From: Lentinula raphanica
Lineage: Eukaryota; Basidiomycota; Agaricomycetes; Agaricales; Omphalotaceae
DNA: 64,000 bases
NCBI GenBank assembly: GCA_027919835.1
Contig: JANVFP010000012.1
Span: forward strand, 992,001 to 1,056,000
Reading direction: 5' to 3'
Every line of letters begins with the position of its first letter. Within the stretch, counting starts at the first letter, position 1. The position numbers and the translations under genes were made by a program. This document shows positions 23,867 through 36,675 of the stretch, piece after piece. The notes beneath the pieces were generated by a model, which searched no databases, was not told where the DNA came from, and worked only from the letters and a program-made list of their open reading frames with translations.

Positions 23867-24764
23867 TCACAAAATCAAGTCGAATATGCAAACATCGTGC
23901 TTTTTACCTTTGGCTTCAACATGCTCTTTGATTACCTTCCTTAACATAAACCCATTTTTCTCCAGTACTCGTCGGCTACCATAATTCTCGACGTAAGTCT
24001 CCCCAATCATTCGGCGGATTCCCATTCGAGGGATAGCCCACTTCTGAAGGATTGCTTCCAATGCGCTGCTCATGATACCTTTACCAGAATGACTTGTAGC
24101 AAGAAAATCTGTCACAGGAACAAAATATTTTTGGTCAGTTATTGCTCAAATTACAGCGATGTCTGATTCAAACAGATTCGGAGGGAGTCAAAACGAAACT
24201 CACAACCCAACGACCAAAGGATTTCTGGGTCCCCGTTCTCACGTTGCATATTGGCAACTCCAAGGAGCTTGGGCGATTCTTCCCATAATTCGCTTTCATT
24301 GTTCACCCCCGGCGCAAGTTCCATTGTCTCGCAGCGACGTAGATCAATGTCACCGATAAGTAGATCGGTCCCGTCTTCCTTGACCTCTCGGATGTATCGA
24401 ACAGGACAGCCACCGACCAGCTTCAAATTATCGTCTCCTTCAGCGTCTTTGAGCTCTTGAAGTGTCTCTTCTATGTCTTCCACACACATTGTTATCCATC
24501 CTTTGGAATGCTCTGTAGTAATGGTATGTCCTAAATATATCACACATCTGAAGAAAATTCTCTGCATATCCGACCTATTTCATATGGATACGGAGGCCCC
24601 GATATCCAGACGCAGACACCTGGGTCGTTCAGAAGATCCGGAAGCCTTGGAATATCACTCATACGAGGTGGGGTGATTATGATATTCGGATGCGATTCTA
24701 GAGGGAGGTATAACTCCCCTGTGGTTGAATTGACTCTGAGAGGGTAAGTTTGAGTCAAAGACAT
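23867..24764 (-). CDS. GNAT-family N-acetyltransferase
   Basis: Exons 24764-24575, 24512-24204, 24108-23867; 741 nt, 246 aa. The N-terminal part (NIIITPPRMSDIPRLPDLLNDPGV, in parts) and PYPYEIEHSKGW resemble the RimJ/RimL-like GNAT branch. The acetyl-CoA-binding part is GYFLATSHSGKGIMSSAL (GKGI at the pyrophosphate-loop position), and RVLEKNGFMLRKVIKEH is the usual C-terminal ENxxSRRVLEKxGF element. Substrate unknown; many such fungal proteins acetylate small molecules or N-termini. An in-frame ATG upstream at 24860 is possible but the family start fits 24764. Divergent from EF2. Confidence 0.85.
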
Positions 24765-25036
24765 TGGAGAGACACTGCTGAACGGTGTAAGTAGCAGTGT
24801 AAACGTAGAGTCAAAACTCAAAAGGCTAGATCGCAGCCGGAAGGCGCCGGTGCCGGTCACAGGTCACAGGTCACACAGTGTGATATTAAACGTTTGTCAC
24901 CAAGCAAAAAGTGGATTTCTCATCCAAACCCTACCTCTCGACTCTCTCGGGCTTTGAACCGCAACGTCGAGATAAAAGCAGCATCCTCTCATCCGATCTC
25001 AATTTTTAGTAGTTTTAACTTTCAAAGCTAGACACA
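24765..25036. promoter_or_regulatory. Bidirectional promoter, GNAT / elongation factor 2
   Basis: 272 bp between divergent starts. Pyrimidine-rich stretches (ctacctctcgactctctcggg at about 24949; catcctctcatccgatctcaattttt at about 24981) lie 40-90 bp before the EF2 start, as often in highly expressed fungal translation genes. Also three tandem copies of cacaggt at 24858-24877 nearer the acetyltransferase start. Confidence 0.45.
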
Positions 25037-28000
25037 ATGGTGTACGTCGTTATCATCCTCATCTTCTGCCTCTAGCTCACTTTTCATCCATGCAGTAATT
25101 TCACCGTCGGTGAGTAAAAAACCTTTTTCGAAGTGCTCACCATTCATCTTGGCTCTACGATATGTAGACCAGATCCGTACACTCATGGACAGGCCCACCA
25201 ACATCCGTAACATGAGCGTCATCGCCCACGGTATGTTTTTTTGATGTCCTGGTTGCATTTGTGGCTCCATGTTCAATTTTTTTCCACAGTCGATCACGGA
25301 AAGTCCACCCTCACCGATTCGTTAGTTTCGAAAGCTGGTATTATTGCTTCAGCAAAAGCTGGAGATATGCGTTTTACGGACACAAGAGAAGACGAAAAGG
25401 AACGTGGTATCACCATCAAGTCGACTGCCATCTCCATGTACTTCGAGGTGGACAAGGAAGAATTGCCCTCTATCAAGCAAAAAACAGAAGGTGCGTATCC
25501 ATCTGAACATCGATAGCCTTATCGATAACCTACGTCCCTCCCAGGAAATGAATTTTTGATTAACCTGATCGACTCGCCCGGCCACGTTGATTTCTCATCA
25601 GAAGTCACAGCAGCTCTCCGTGTCACTGACGGTGCTCTCGTGGTCGTAGATTGTGTGGAGGGTGTCTGTGTACAGACAGAAACCGTGCTGCGTCAGGCTT
25701 TGACCGAGCGTATCAAGCCCGTCGTCATCATCAACAAGGTTGACCGTGCACTACTCGAACTCCAAGTCGACAAAGAGTCCCTCTACCAGTCTTTCCAGCG
25801 TACCGTCGAGAGTGTCAACGTCATCGTCTCCACATATCACGACGCTGCCCTCGGTGATGTTCAGGTTTACCCTGACCGAGGTACCGTCGCCTTTGGTTCT
25901 GGACTCCACGGTTGGGCTTTCACACTGCGTCAGTTTGCTTCGCGTTACGCCAAGAAGTTTGGTGTTGACAAGGAGAAGATGATGGCCAAGCTCTGGGGCG
26001 ACAACTTCTTCAACCCAAAGACGAAGAAATGGACGACGAAAAACACCGATGCTGATGGCAAGCCTCTCGAGCGTGCCTTCAACTCGTTCGTTCTCGACCC
26101 CATTTTCAAAATCTTCGACGCTGTCATGAACTTCAAAAAGGACGCCATCGGCCCAATGCTGGAGAAGCTCGACGTGAAACTCGCTCAGGACGAGCGTGAT
26201 CTCGAAGGAAAAGCTCTCCTCAAGGTCGTCATGCGTAAATTCCTTCCCGCTGGTGACTCCATGTTGGAAATGATAGTCATTAACCTTCCTTCGCCGGCTA
26301 CTGCTCAGCGTTATCGTGTGGAGACACTGTACGAAGGTCCTATGGACGACGAGTCTGCCATTGGTATCCGTGACTGTGATCCCAAAGGTCCTCTTGTTCT
26401 CTACGTCTCAAAGATGGTGCCTACCTCCGATAAGGGTCGTTTCTACGCCTTCGGTCGTGTGTTCTCTGGAACTGTTCGTTCTGGACCCAAGATCCGTATC
26501 CAAGGTCCCAACTACCTGCCCGGAAAGAAGGACGACCTCTTCGTCAAATCCATCCAGAGGACCGTTCTCATGATGGGTCGTTACATCGAACCAATCGAAG
26601 ATTGCCCTGCTGGTAACATCGTCGGTCTCGTCGGTATTGACCAGTTCTTGCTGAAGAGCGGTACCCTCACCACTTCTGAGACGGCACACAACATGAAAGT
26701 CATGCGTTTCTCCGTCTCTCCTGTCGTGCAAGTCGCTGTCGAAGTCAAGAACGCTGCTGATCTTCCCAAGCTCGTCGAAGGTCTGAAGCGTCTGTCAAAA
26801 TCTGACCCGTGTGTTCAGGCATGGATTTCGGACACTGGTGAACACATCGTCGCTGGTGCTGGTGAGCTGCATCTTGAAATCTGCTTGAAGGTATGGTACC
26901 ATTTACTCGCAAGTGGGTTCTCTGACTGACGCTTTTTAAACCAGGATCTCCAAGAAGACCACGCTGGTGTACCTCTCAAGATTTCAGAGCCCGTCGTTCC
27001 GTACTGTGAAACCGTCAAGGCCGAATCCTCCATCGTCGCTCTTTCGAAGTCACAGAACAAGCACAACCGATTGTACGTGAAGGCACTGCCAATCGACGAG
27101 GAACTCTCGAAAGCAATCGAAGAGGGCAAAATCAGCGCTCGTGACGATTTCAAAGCCCGTGCACGTATCCTTGCTGACGAGTTCGGCTGGGATGTCACCG
27201 ACGCACGAAAGATTTGGTGTTTCGGTCCCGACACGACAGGCCCTAACTTGATGGTCGATATCACCAAGGGAGTGCAATACCTTAACGAAATCAAGGACTC
27301 CTGTGTTGCTGCATTCCAGTGGGCAACCAAGGAAGGTGTTTGCGCAGAAGAGAACATGCGTGGTGTCCGATTCAACATCCTCGATGTTACGGTAAGAATT
27401 TTGAATACTCTCATCTCTTGTATCCTTGCTCAAATTAGTGTCTTCTAGCTTCACGCCGATGCTATCCACCGTGGTGGAGGACAGATCATTCCCACTTGCA
27501 GACGTGCTTGCTATGCTGCGTGTTTGCTCGCTACTCCTGGTCTTCAAGAGCCTATCTACCTTGGTAAGAATTCACGTTGTCGTTACCACCTGGCTTTAGG
27601 CTAATTTCGGCAAATAGTCGAAATTCAGTGTCCTGAGAATGCCATCGGTGGTATCTACTCTTGCTTGAACAAGCGTCGTGGACAGGTCTTCAGTGAGGAG
27701 CAAAGGCCCGGAACCCCTATGTTCACGGTTAAGGCTTACCTCCCTGTCGCCGAGTCCTTCGGTTTCAACGGAGAGCTCCGATCGCATACCGCTGGTCAGG
27801 CCTTCCCTCAATGTGTGTTCGACCACTGGGAATTGATGCCCGGATGTAAGTCTTGTCTCATCCTTACTCTCATGATCTTGAACTCATCGAATCCCTTTCT
27901 TTAGCCCCACTCGACAAGGGAAGCAAGATCGAGGAAGTAGTCACCAAGATCCGTACTCGCAAGGGTCTTAAGGTATGTTTGGACACAATTTCAAGGTTTT

Positions 28001-28071
28001 TGACTGGTCTGATTTTCGTGCTCGTCTAGCCCGAAATCCCTCCCCTCGACACCTACTACGACAAGCTGTAA
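25037..28071 (+). CDS. EFT1: Translation elongation factor 2 (EF-2)
   Basis: GTPase that moves peptidyl-tRNA from A to P site. Exons: 25037-25041, 25096-25109, 25168-25230, 25290-25490, 25545-26890, 26945-27391, 27449-27563, 27618-27845, 27905-27972, 28030-28071; 2529 nt, 842 aa, the same length as yeast EF2. Seen: G1 [11 protein letters not shown]2 RGITIKST, G3 DSPGHVDF, G4 NKVD, and domain [17 protein letters not shown], where the histidine that becomes diphthamide is residue 699. C-terminus PLDTYYDKL is typical. The start exon is only 5 coding nt (ATGGT) and exon 2 only 14 nt, giving MVNFTVDQIR as in all fungi. Codon use is strongly biased, as expected for high expression. Confidence 0.98.
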
Positions 28072-28403
28072 ATGTGAATGAACTGTACCGATCTGCGTGT
28101 AAATGTGATTTTGCTCCGGCCTACGTTGTTTACAGATGCCAGCTGTACTCTCCTTTTGTTGTTGTTATAATGTCATGATGTGTTCTATGTATACTGTCTT
28201 GAAGAGCGTTGTTTGCGGTTCTCCTAGTGGATAGTATACGAATTGTACATCAACTTTCTAGGAGGCGGGTTCGCCACATCACGATTGACTCTAGAACGAC
28301 ACGTCCATGCGGCTCCGCCTTATATGTACGTGTAGAAGTTCAAAAAGTGCCCACTAACCGATACGGATCTTCAAGTTTGCTCTACTTACTTACTCCCTTC
28401 ACA
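28072..28403. other. Intergenic region between EF2 and APH-like kinase
   Basis: 332 bp holding the EF2 3' end and the promoter of the next gene. No supported gene or strong motif. Confidence 0.5.
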
Positions 28404-29594
28404 ATGCCCTACAAGGATCTCGCCAACCTCGAAGATTTGAAAGAGTACTTGGAGGGCACACCATTTGCTTCTTTCGAAATCGACATACTTACCGGAGGCA
28501 CGGGAAACTTTGCTTGTCGTCTGCGATTGCTCTCGCCATACGAAGCCCAGTCGACACTGGTGTTGAAGCATGCCAAACCGTATGTGTTCACATCGGAGAA
28601 CAAGTTTCCATTTTCTCTAGAGCGACAGGTAAGATAAACGTTCATTATCATGATTAGTATTGTGATACACTGCAGAGATTCGAAGTGGAAGCCTTGAAGA
28701 TCGTCAGAGCATCCATACCCGGAACTTCATTCGTGACGGTGCCCAAGGTGTATCTGTTCGACGAGAAGGAATCGATTATCATCATGGAAGACTGTGGGAG
28801 TCAATCAACGACTCTCAAACAGTTCGTCCTGAACGGTAAATGCACACCAGACGTAGCAGAAACCATAGGATCAGAGCTGGGATCGTTCATAAATCGAGTA
28901 CACGGTACAATCAATCGGAAGAATACCGCAGAAACATGCGATGCGTTTGAAGTCAACGCAGAAGGAAAGAGAATTTCGGCCTGGGCGACGTATGGTCGGC
29001 TTGTATCGACGTTAAAAGGGGAAGACGAATTACCTGCCCTCGATCCACCATTGATTGTTGAGGAGGAGGATATGATCATAGTTTCCGAAACTGCGGAGCG
29101 TGTGTCTACTGCGATCTTAGAAGCAAGGGATACTGTGAGTGCTGCCGACGCAACTTCGAGAAAATGATCTCTGAGACTCCTCACCTCCACCGCAGTTCGT
29201 GATGGGAGACTTCTGGCCAGGAAACATTCTTCTATCACTCGACTCCCAGACAGGTGCTGTGAACAGGATGAGCATCGTTGACTGGGAATTGTCCAAGACA
29301 GGAGAGCCTGGATTGGATCTGGGCCAGTTTACTGCAGAAGTGGACTTGCTTCGCAAGTTTAATCCTTCGTTCAAGGTCGCTGGGACGAAGATGTTGTCAG
29401 CTTTCCATAGTTCGTATTCGGCCAAAGAGGATATAGCTCGAATGGCGGTAGTTCATTGGGGAGCCCATTTAATCGCTTGGACACCTCGCGTGCCTTGGGG
29501 AAGCAAAGAGGATACACGAGAAATGGTGGCAAAAGGCATCAAACTCATCGTAGCCGGTCCGAATACGTTGATTAATGATTTATTGGTTGAATGA
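28404..29594 (+). CDS. Aminoglycoside-phosphotransferase-fold kinase (APH family)
   Basis: Exons 28404-28628, 28676-29134, 29196-29594; 1083 nt, 360 aa. The small lobe shows ILTGGTGNFACRLRL and STLVLKHAKPYV (ATP-lysine position); the large lobe shows FVMGDFWPGNILLSL and MSIVDWELSKTGEPGLDLGQF. These match the APH/choline-kinase catalytic loop (HGDFxxGN) and metal-binding (xDWE) motifs. The histidine normally before GD is methionine here, while the catalytic Asp and Asn are kept. Fungal members mostly phosphorylate small molecules or sugars of unknown identity; antibiotic resistance is not implied. Start 28404 gives the usual N-terminus. Confidence 0.85.
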
Positions 29595-29735
29595 AGATAA
29601 ACTCTAGCGTTGAAGTAGATGACTTTTTGTGTTGCAGAGGAAATGAGGAGAATGTGGAATGTAATTGTAGTTTATTGTCCGACAAAACTTGAACCTGAAC
29701 GATCACGTTCACCAACTCATATACTGGGCTTTAAC

Positions 29736-32700
29736 ATGGAGCCCAGTCCAACAAAGGTGTATTTACCGCCTTCATTTCCCTATCCTATCAAGATTTCTTC
29801 CATCGACACAGTTGCTTCAACTGAGATTAGCCGTGGAACTCGTCTCCTCAGTTATTCTTTTGTTTACCTTGGCCAATCCCAAGGATCTCAACCTGAAACC
29901 CGTTTCGGTACCTGGGACTCTGCCATTGACGGTACTCTACAGAGCTGGAATATCAACGTTGGAGATGTTATATCACAGAAGAAGGCGAAGGAGAAACCAG
30001 TTGCAGTTGTGATTGAGCCTTGCAAACATGGCATGCAGCTCCATGGTCTATGTGTCCTCTGCGGCAAGGATATGACCAAGTGAGTGCCTTTCTCATTCCA
30101 TATGTACTCCGTATTGAACTAGTCATTCTAGCATCGATTACATAGGCTTCTCCGATACTTCACGGGCATCTATCCAGATGACACATTCAGCTTCCGGCCC
30201 AACCGTTTCCTTGGAGGAAGCTCAGCGGATAGAACGCGAGACGGCTCAGCGATTGCTCAAGGATCGGAAACTTTCCCTCATTGTCGATTTGGATCAGACA
30301 ATAGTACACGCCACGGTAGATCCCACTGTTGGAGAATGGATAGCCGAAGGTGAAGCTTGGGAAGCTAGACGTGCCGCGAAAGGGTCAGGGAAAGATGACG
30401 ATGATCCTGACGACCAGTGTAATCCAAACTGGGAAGCACTCAAGGATGTTAAAAAGTTTAGACTTGGTCCGGAGACTCTTGGGAGCTCGCCTCGTGCAAG
30501 AGGAAAGGCATATGCCAACAAGGGTGTTGAGAATGAAGGTTGCATTTACTACATCAAGCCCAGGTCAGTGTGTACCTCGTGTAAATCTAACGTTTCTCGA
30601 ATCATCTAACAGTCCACCCTAGGCCTTGTTGGCAACAATTCCTACGGGAAATGGCGGAATTATTCGAGATGCATGTGTATACCATGGGGACTCGTGCTTA
30701 CGCTGAAGAAGTATGTGCAGCGATAGATCCTGATGGAAAGGCTTTTGGAGGCCGAATTCTAAGTCGAGATGAGAGCGGCAGTGAGTATGGTTCCCCTGAG
30801 TACCCATATGAGTTCCTAAATTCTTCCAGGCCTCACTCAGAAAAGCCTCCAACGGCTTTTTCCATGCGATACATCAATGGTGGTCATAATTGACGATAGA
30901 GCAGACGTTTGGGAATGGAGTCCCAACTTGCTCAAAGTGATTCCGTGTACGTCCTCCGTTAAACAAACGATGAAGAGTCCGAGTTCATTTTGTGCAGTCG
31001 ATTTCTTCGTAGGAATCGGTGATATCAATTCGACATTTCTACCCAAAATCGAACCACTCACAGTCTCCACTCCTCCTTCCACTCATCCTACCGAAGCATC
31101 ATCATCTTCTCCAGCTTCTACTGACATTGCTGAGTCAAGTCCTACTCCCGAGGAACTTGAACGATCGGAAGAAGAGAAGAAGACGATGCTTAGCAAGAAT
31201 TCCGAAACACTTAATGCGCAAGTTCAGGAACGTCCTTTGGCCAAGATGCAGGAGGAGTTGAAGCATTCTACAGTTGCTGTAGAGAACTCACCTTCCCAAA
31301 CCGAAGTGGCCTCCCCCGAGAAGCCTGAGCAGCAGGAACAGCAGCCTGAAAATTCGAAAGAGGAGGCGAAAGAGCAGGGAGATACGGAAATCAAGTTAGA
31401 GGAGAAGCGGGACCAACCCCGTGTTGAATCCAAGGAACCTCCAAAGCCGGAAAAACAACCTCCTCGGAAGGCATTACTAGAGAATAACGACCATGAACTG
31501 ATACGAGTGAACGAGGTACAGTCTTCTACTTTCTCAATCGCAGTCTACTGATGATTGCTTTGTTCGCTAGATATTGAGTGAGATACATTACAAATTCTAT
31601 AATGCATACGACGCGCGCACGAAACAATCTCAAGACCCCCAAAGACGAAAGTCCAATGCATCAAAATCCAACAAACCCTCGTATGATGTCACGGTGGGTT
31701 CAGTCACGTCGACTTACTGTGTCCGTACTGATCTTCTTCTGCAGAAAATCATTCCCCAAATGCGTGCTGACGTGCTCAAAGGCGTACATCTCTTATTTTC
31801 CAGTGTCATCCCTCTGGACACTCGACCGGAAACCACAGAAATATGGCGGATGGCTATCATGTTCGGAGCACATTGCACGACAGAACTTACACCCGAGACA
31901 ACGCATGTAGTCGCGGCTAAGGTACGTACCTTTGCTAAATTGGTTGGATCGTCGAATTCATTGTCACAACTATCATACCTTATAGCGCGGAACAGTCAAA
32001 GTCGACGCCGCTCGCAGGCGGGGCAACATCAAAGTCGTTTGGTTGGCATGGTTCACCGACTCCGTTGCCCTCTGGCAGCGACAAGACGAGACACGGTATC
32101 TCTTAGACGCTCCTCCTGCTGTAGGACCCAGTGCTAGCCCACCCACAGCATCATCTGATCTGGACATAGATATCGATGACGAGGACTGGGATCTAGACAG
32201 TCCGCCGACCAGCGGAGGTGTCGCACTTGGAGTTAATCAAAGCTCGGGGTTTCACGCGGATGAGATTAATTGGAATGATATTAACGATGAAGTAGAGGCG
32301 GCTATGATGGAGAGTGATGATGAAGAGGAGGAGGAAGTGAAGAGTACAAGAAGTGACAGGAGCGGAATACGCAGTGGGAACGCAAGTGAAGAAGAAATGT
32401 CAGACGAGTCAAATAGTATTGCGAGGTATGTGCTCAAGTCTGCTGTATCGAGCTCGACCCACTGAACGTATTTTCAGTGCTAACAACACTCCACAAAGCA
32501 AACGGAAACGATTACGAAGCCTCACACCTTCTGAGGTTCCCGGACTGAATGGCGACTCAGATGGGTTGCGGTCACCGTTGTCAAAGAGGAAGAAAGTCGC
32601 TGCAGACCGTTCAGGGATGTCAAAACTAAAGGTGGCCATCCACGCAGACGATCTCCATCATCCTGGTTCTCGAGATCCGAGCTTGACTCCTTCGAAGATC

Positions 32701-32862
32701 ACAGGATCGCGCTCGAATAGCCCAATGAATGACAGTGACATGGAAGAAATCACAGCATCGGGTTTGGCAGATAAAGATGAAGATGAAAGTGACGATGAAA
32801 GTGAGGCGGACGATGCGGAAGATGATTTTCTGGCGAGGGAGTTGGAAAATGAGTGGGGATAG
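29736..32862 (+). CDS. FCP1: RNA polymerase II CTD phosphatase FCP1
   Basis: Nuclear phosphatase that removes phosphates from the Pol II CTD after transcription. Exons: 29736-30079, 30132-30563, 30623-30780, 30830-30946, 30998-31515, 31571-31693, 31745-31921, 31986-32425, 32478-32862; 2694 nt, 897 aa. Seen: an N-terminal lobe ending EPCKHGMQLHGLCVLCGKDM (parts), the FCPH catalytic signature LIVDLDQTIVHATVDP (DxDxT, about residue 160), YTMGTRAYAEEV, IIDDRADVW, then YKFY before a BRCT-like domain (DVLKGVHLLFSSVIPL, AIMFGAHCTTELTPETTHVVA, VVWLAWFTDS). The tail is acidic (DDEEEEEVKS, DEDESDDESEADDAEDDF), as in FCP1 where it contacts TFIIF. Length and order match the family. Confidence 0.95.
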
Positions 32863-33332
32863 TAAAAGTGGTGTCTTGCAAAATCTGGGGAAAGCTCTGT
32901 CACCTATGCTTGCTGGCTCTGCTGTGTCATCAACTGTTCAATGCTTCTTCGTCGCTGTTCGTCTTCGTATATATCTGTATGGGTTTTGGTTTGCACTTCT
33001 CTGCTTCTTGTCCTTGATTTCTACTCGCTCATCATACTATTTCTCGCGTCACTTCCCTTCTTGTCCGCCATGGAACGTGCTTGTACTCAGGTTTTACGCT
33101 ACCTGTAATGTATCGTTATACTGTTAATTATTGGTATAATTTGTAGGTACATATGTGTCTACCACACAATGTATTTCTGATATTGAGACAGTGTAAGTAG
33201 TAATAATGGATGCAATGCAAGGTATGTTTACACGATGAATTCGAAGTTCTAAGGTCCATGAGAGCAAATGCAAAGCGGATAACAAAGTAAGAGCAAAGTG
33301 GCAAGACAAGATAGTACAACAACGAAACGGTG
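32863..33332. other. Convergent 3' intergenic region
   Basis: 470 bp between the FCP1 stop and the MAU2/SCC4 stop. T-rich and without any supported gene. Confidence 0.5.
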
Positions 33333-36300
33333 TCACCGCGGTTGGAAGTCGGAATTTATTTGAGTCTTTGTGGTTCGTTTTTCCACTTTTCGTGATGATT
33401 TCTGCAGTGCGCGGTTCGCAGCTTCTTGTTTCTTCGCTGCAGGCTCGTTTCCAGTTCTTCTATAGATTTCTATGATCGAGATAAGCACCTCTTCTATGAA
33501 CAACAAGCGCGGAAATATTCACCAAGGCTCCGTTCACCGACCCAAGTTCTCAAAGGTGCGTTCCCGACCGCGTCTCCGGCTTTATCATTGCCTTTGACGC
33601 CAGAGGGAGGTTTCGCGGTCGCTCCTAGACCAGCAGCCAGGTTTTCGCACATCCCAAGCATGCCTAAAGCATCATCTGTCGCAGTGTGAAAGTAATGCGA
33701 CGCGATCAACGCGAGGATGAGAGCGCGCAGGTGATTGTCTCCTGCCGAAGACGCGAAGGATAACGCAGATTTTAGGTGTTGTCTGACGATGTAGATGTGA
33801 GCTATAGAGACATTCGAACAATGAACATAAACTTACTTGGACTTCAAAATCTCTTCGGTGAGGCATGCTTCAATGACTCTGCCGATACTCCACATTGTCC
33901 CACCCATTCCACGGCAAGCCTCCGCAACCTCCTCAGCTAGGTTTCGGACGTCCTCCCATTCTTCGGTAGCTACTGGCTCCGTAATCGTCGCTGATTCTTC
34001 ATCCACCTCCATGGCATCATCTACAGCCTTCCTCTCCTTACTTTTCCCTCGTGTCTTTCGCCTTGGAGTTTTCTGTTTCTCTGCTAGTTCTCTTTCCTTC
34101 ATCAAGCACTCCTTTTCCCTGATCAACCCAATCTTCAAACAAACTCTGCCTGCACGAGCTGAGACCCGGACAAAATCATCTCCGCGCTCTTCAGCAAACA
34201 GTTCTGCAGCTTGATAGCATCGCGATGCACGGTCTGTTTGTCCTTGGGCATGCGCCAAATGTGCATGATGAAGAGAGACACGAGCGGAAAAGGATGGGAA
34301 TAGATTAGCGTTTCGTAGATGCGCTATCAGCACTGACAGGGTCTTGAAAAACCGGTCAGATTTGACTCGAGAATGTACTATACTTGATCACTTACCTGTT
34401 CAGCAGCGTCGAATTCCGAGCGCATTATAGAAACCTGAGGAAGAACGTTAGACGAAACCGGAGAGGTGATAACCAATCCCTTACCCCTACAAGCTCGCAC
34501 ATCAAGTCTGCCTTGATCTTGGCCAACTTAAGGTCGATCTGTTCAAAGTCTCCCATACTGGCGTACGTAGGCACTAATATGCATGTGAGTATCCTTCCTG
34601 ACAAACAGGCCAAAAGGGTATTACAATTCAATTCCTTCTTCAGTTCCCTCTCCCATGTCGACAGGCCCTCAATCGCAAAAATCTTCCGCTTCGGTCGTCT
34701 CCCCACAGGATCTTTCTTGGCAACGCACGAAACGAGGAAAGCTAGGACGTAGAGTACCCTCGGGTGTGTAGTCTGGACATATAAAGGCGGCGAACATTCG
34801 GATAATGGGATCAGCACAATTCCGCATGCAGCGTTACTGTTCTCCTGTGTCTCCTGGATGTTAGCGTCTGCTTGAGGCACGGCTGAGCCTTCTGTGTTGC
34901 TCGATACTGGGTTGGAGCTTGAATCCGGGGACTTTTTGTCAAAACGTAATGCACCGGCATCGAGTAATGTATGAAGGTGTGATAGTCTTTGCGATGCATT
35001 CGACAACCTTCCGACATAGGTATAAAATACTACGCCGATGATGAGAGTATGCATTGCCATACTTCGCTCGAAGTGACTGTCGAACGTTTTGGATTTGGAT
35101 GCAGGAGCTGTCTGGCCTGATCCATTCTCTGGAGCAGGCATAGGAGACTGTGATTCAGTCGCGTCTGAAGGTTTTGTAGCGATGGAAACTTTTGTGGGAG
35201 AAGGTGGATTCAGATGCAACGTGTTGAGATCTGTGACGCGTAAGCCTTTGCGGGGAGATTGACCAGCAGGTTGGCTGGCAGAAGGGTCTTGCTGATCAGG
35301 GAATTCGAGGCCAAGTGCCTGCTCAGCCTCAGCTAGTGCATCTTCTACTTGATTCCAGAGCCCGAATGATACAAGCTGTCGCAAACGAAGAACGCGCGCA
35401 AGAAGAATTACTCCTTCATGATCCTGTTTGGCTGCAAGACTTTGCATAGTCTGTATCGCGGTCATGATTTGTCTAACGTCCTGTGATGGTTTTGCTGGAG
35501 ATCCATTGCACGTTGACGTGTGTGGCTGATTCGATGTGTCTATTGGACTGATCAAATGCGAGATGTATTTGAGGTGTGCAGTATAAATTATGTGTGGCGG
35601 GTCACTGGGCAGGTAGGTGGAGAGTAGTCTGCGAAGAAGCATTCGGGCAAATTTGATGTTATTCTGCCATGCGGCAAGTTGAGCAGCAAGAAAGGTTAGT
35701 TGGGAGCGATATATGCGTAGACTTGGGTGCTGTGAACATAGATCAGAAGACAAGATTGGAAACAGACACTGGGCACCGACTTTTTGCGCTATCATCAACT
35801 GAAGAGAGCCATGTCAGAAAATAATTTTAGTTGGAAAGCATACCACTCACTCCTTTACTGGTGGCTTCTTCGACCTGATATCAGATTGAGTATAGGATAT
35901 TCGACGAATGAGCGATGTATGCTCACCTCCGGTTCGATGCCATGGGCCCAGACATGCAGTTCGTGCTGGTTAAATCCTCCGTCGAGCACAATCATCCCAA
36001 CCTCAGCTAGAGCGGTCAGCGCCCGACATTCGATATCTGGATTGAGGCCTGGCAGCTTGAGGCATCTTCGCAAGGCAAGCAGGGACATGCACAATGATTG
36101 CGCGTGTAAAGGGTGATTTGGCGGATGAATAAGAATAGATGGTAGATAAAGGAGTAGAGTAGAGTCGGGCAGAGGGTTCAGAGATAACTGTGACTTCTCT
36201 TCTTGTTGGGGGTCGACATCGGTCAATGGAGAGGAGCTCAGAGCATGCGCAGAGTCTGTCATTTCAACATCTTCGTCCAAGTTTTGCCGTTCGTCAGAAG

Positions 36301-36343
36301 ATGGGCTGAGAGAGGATGAGGCCGCATTAGAATTTGAAGCCAT
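33333..36343 (-). CDS. SCC4: Cohesin-loading factor MAU2/SCC4-like
   Basis: TPR-type partner of Scc2/NIPBL that targets cohesin to chromatin. Exons: 36343-35927, 35874-35851, 35798-34625, 34573-34485, 34434-34396, 34342-33837, 33782-33523, 33469-33333; 2646 nt, 881 aa. Helical repeats are visible in PLHAQSLCMSLLALRRCLKL, ECRALTALAEVGMIVL, LTFLAAQLAAWQNNIKFARMLLRRLL and ARVSLHHAHLAHAQGQTDRASRCYQAAELF. The N-terminus is acidic and Ser-rich; the C-terminus ends in a basic tail (RALQKSSRKVEKRTTK). The intron 34624-34574 is 51 nt, a multiple of three and stop-free, so retention would keep frame; its splicing is inferred. A 24-nt exon (35874-35851) adds VEEATSKG. Family call rests on length, TPR pattern and the EFEQIDLKLAKIKADLMCELV segment (DFEQID here). 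Confidence 0.8.
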
Positions 36344-36675
36344 TCGACGCGCGTCAACCGTTTTGACTCGACCGATGATCTATGGGGGAAATTGGAAGAG
36401 AAGATGGTGTCTTCTCATCACGTGCATTCGTGGTCAATTACTCATAAGTAAGGTTAGGGTTCGAAGTCTACTAGTCATGAAGAATGAGGCCTGAGGTACG
36501 ATGAAGACGACGTTGAAATTCAAAAAGGTCACTGCCCGAGGTGACGTTCTGCAGCAAAGCATTCTTCTTTCACTCAGCATATCTTACACTCCTCGACTTT
36601 GAGATGTGACACGAGGAGCGAAATCATACTTTGTTATCGATTGATGGGGCGCATACGATCTTGTCCAAACCCATC
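36344..36675. promoter_or_regulatory. Divergent promoter region, SCC4-like / metallopeptidase
   Basis: 332 bp between divergent starts. Contains ggtcactgcccgaggtgacgttc at about 36528-36550. No specific element is assigned. An in-frame ATG at 36631 would extend the metallopeptidase by 15 residues into this stretch. Confidence 0.4.
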
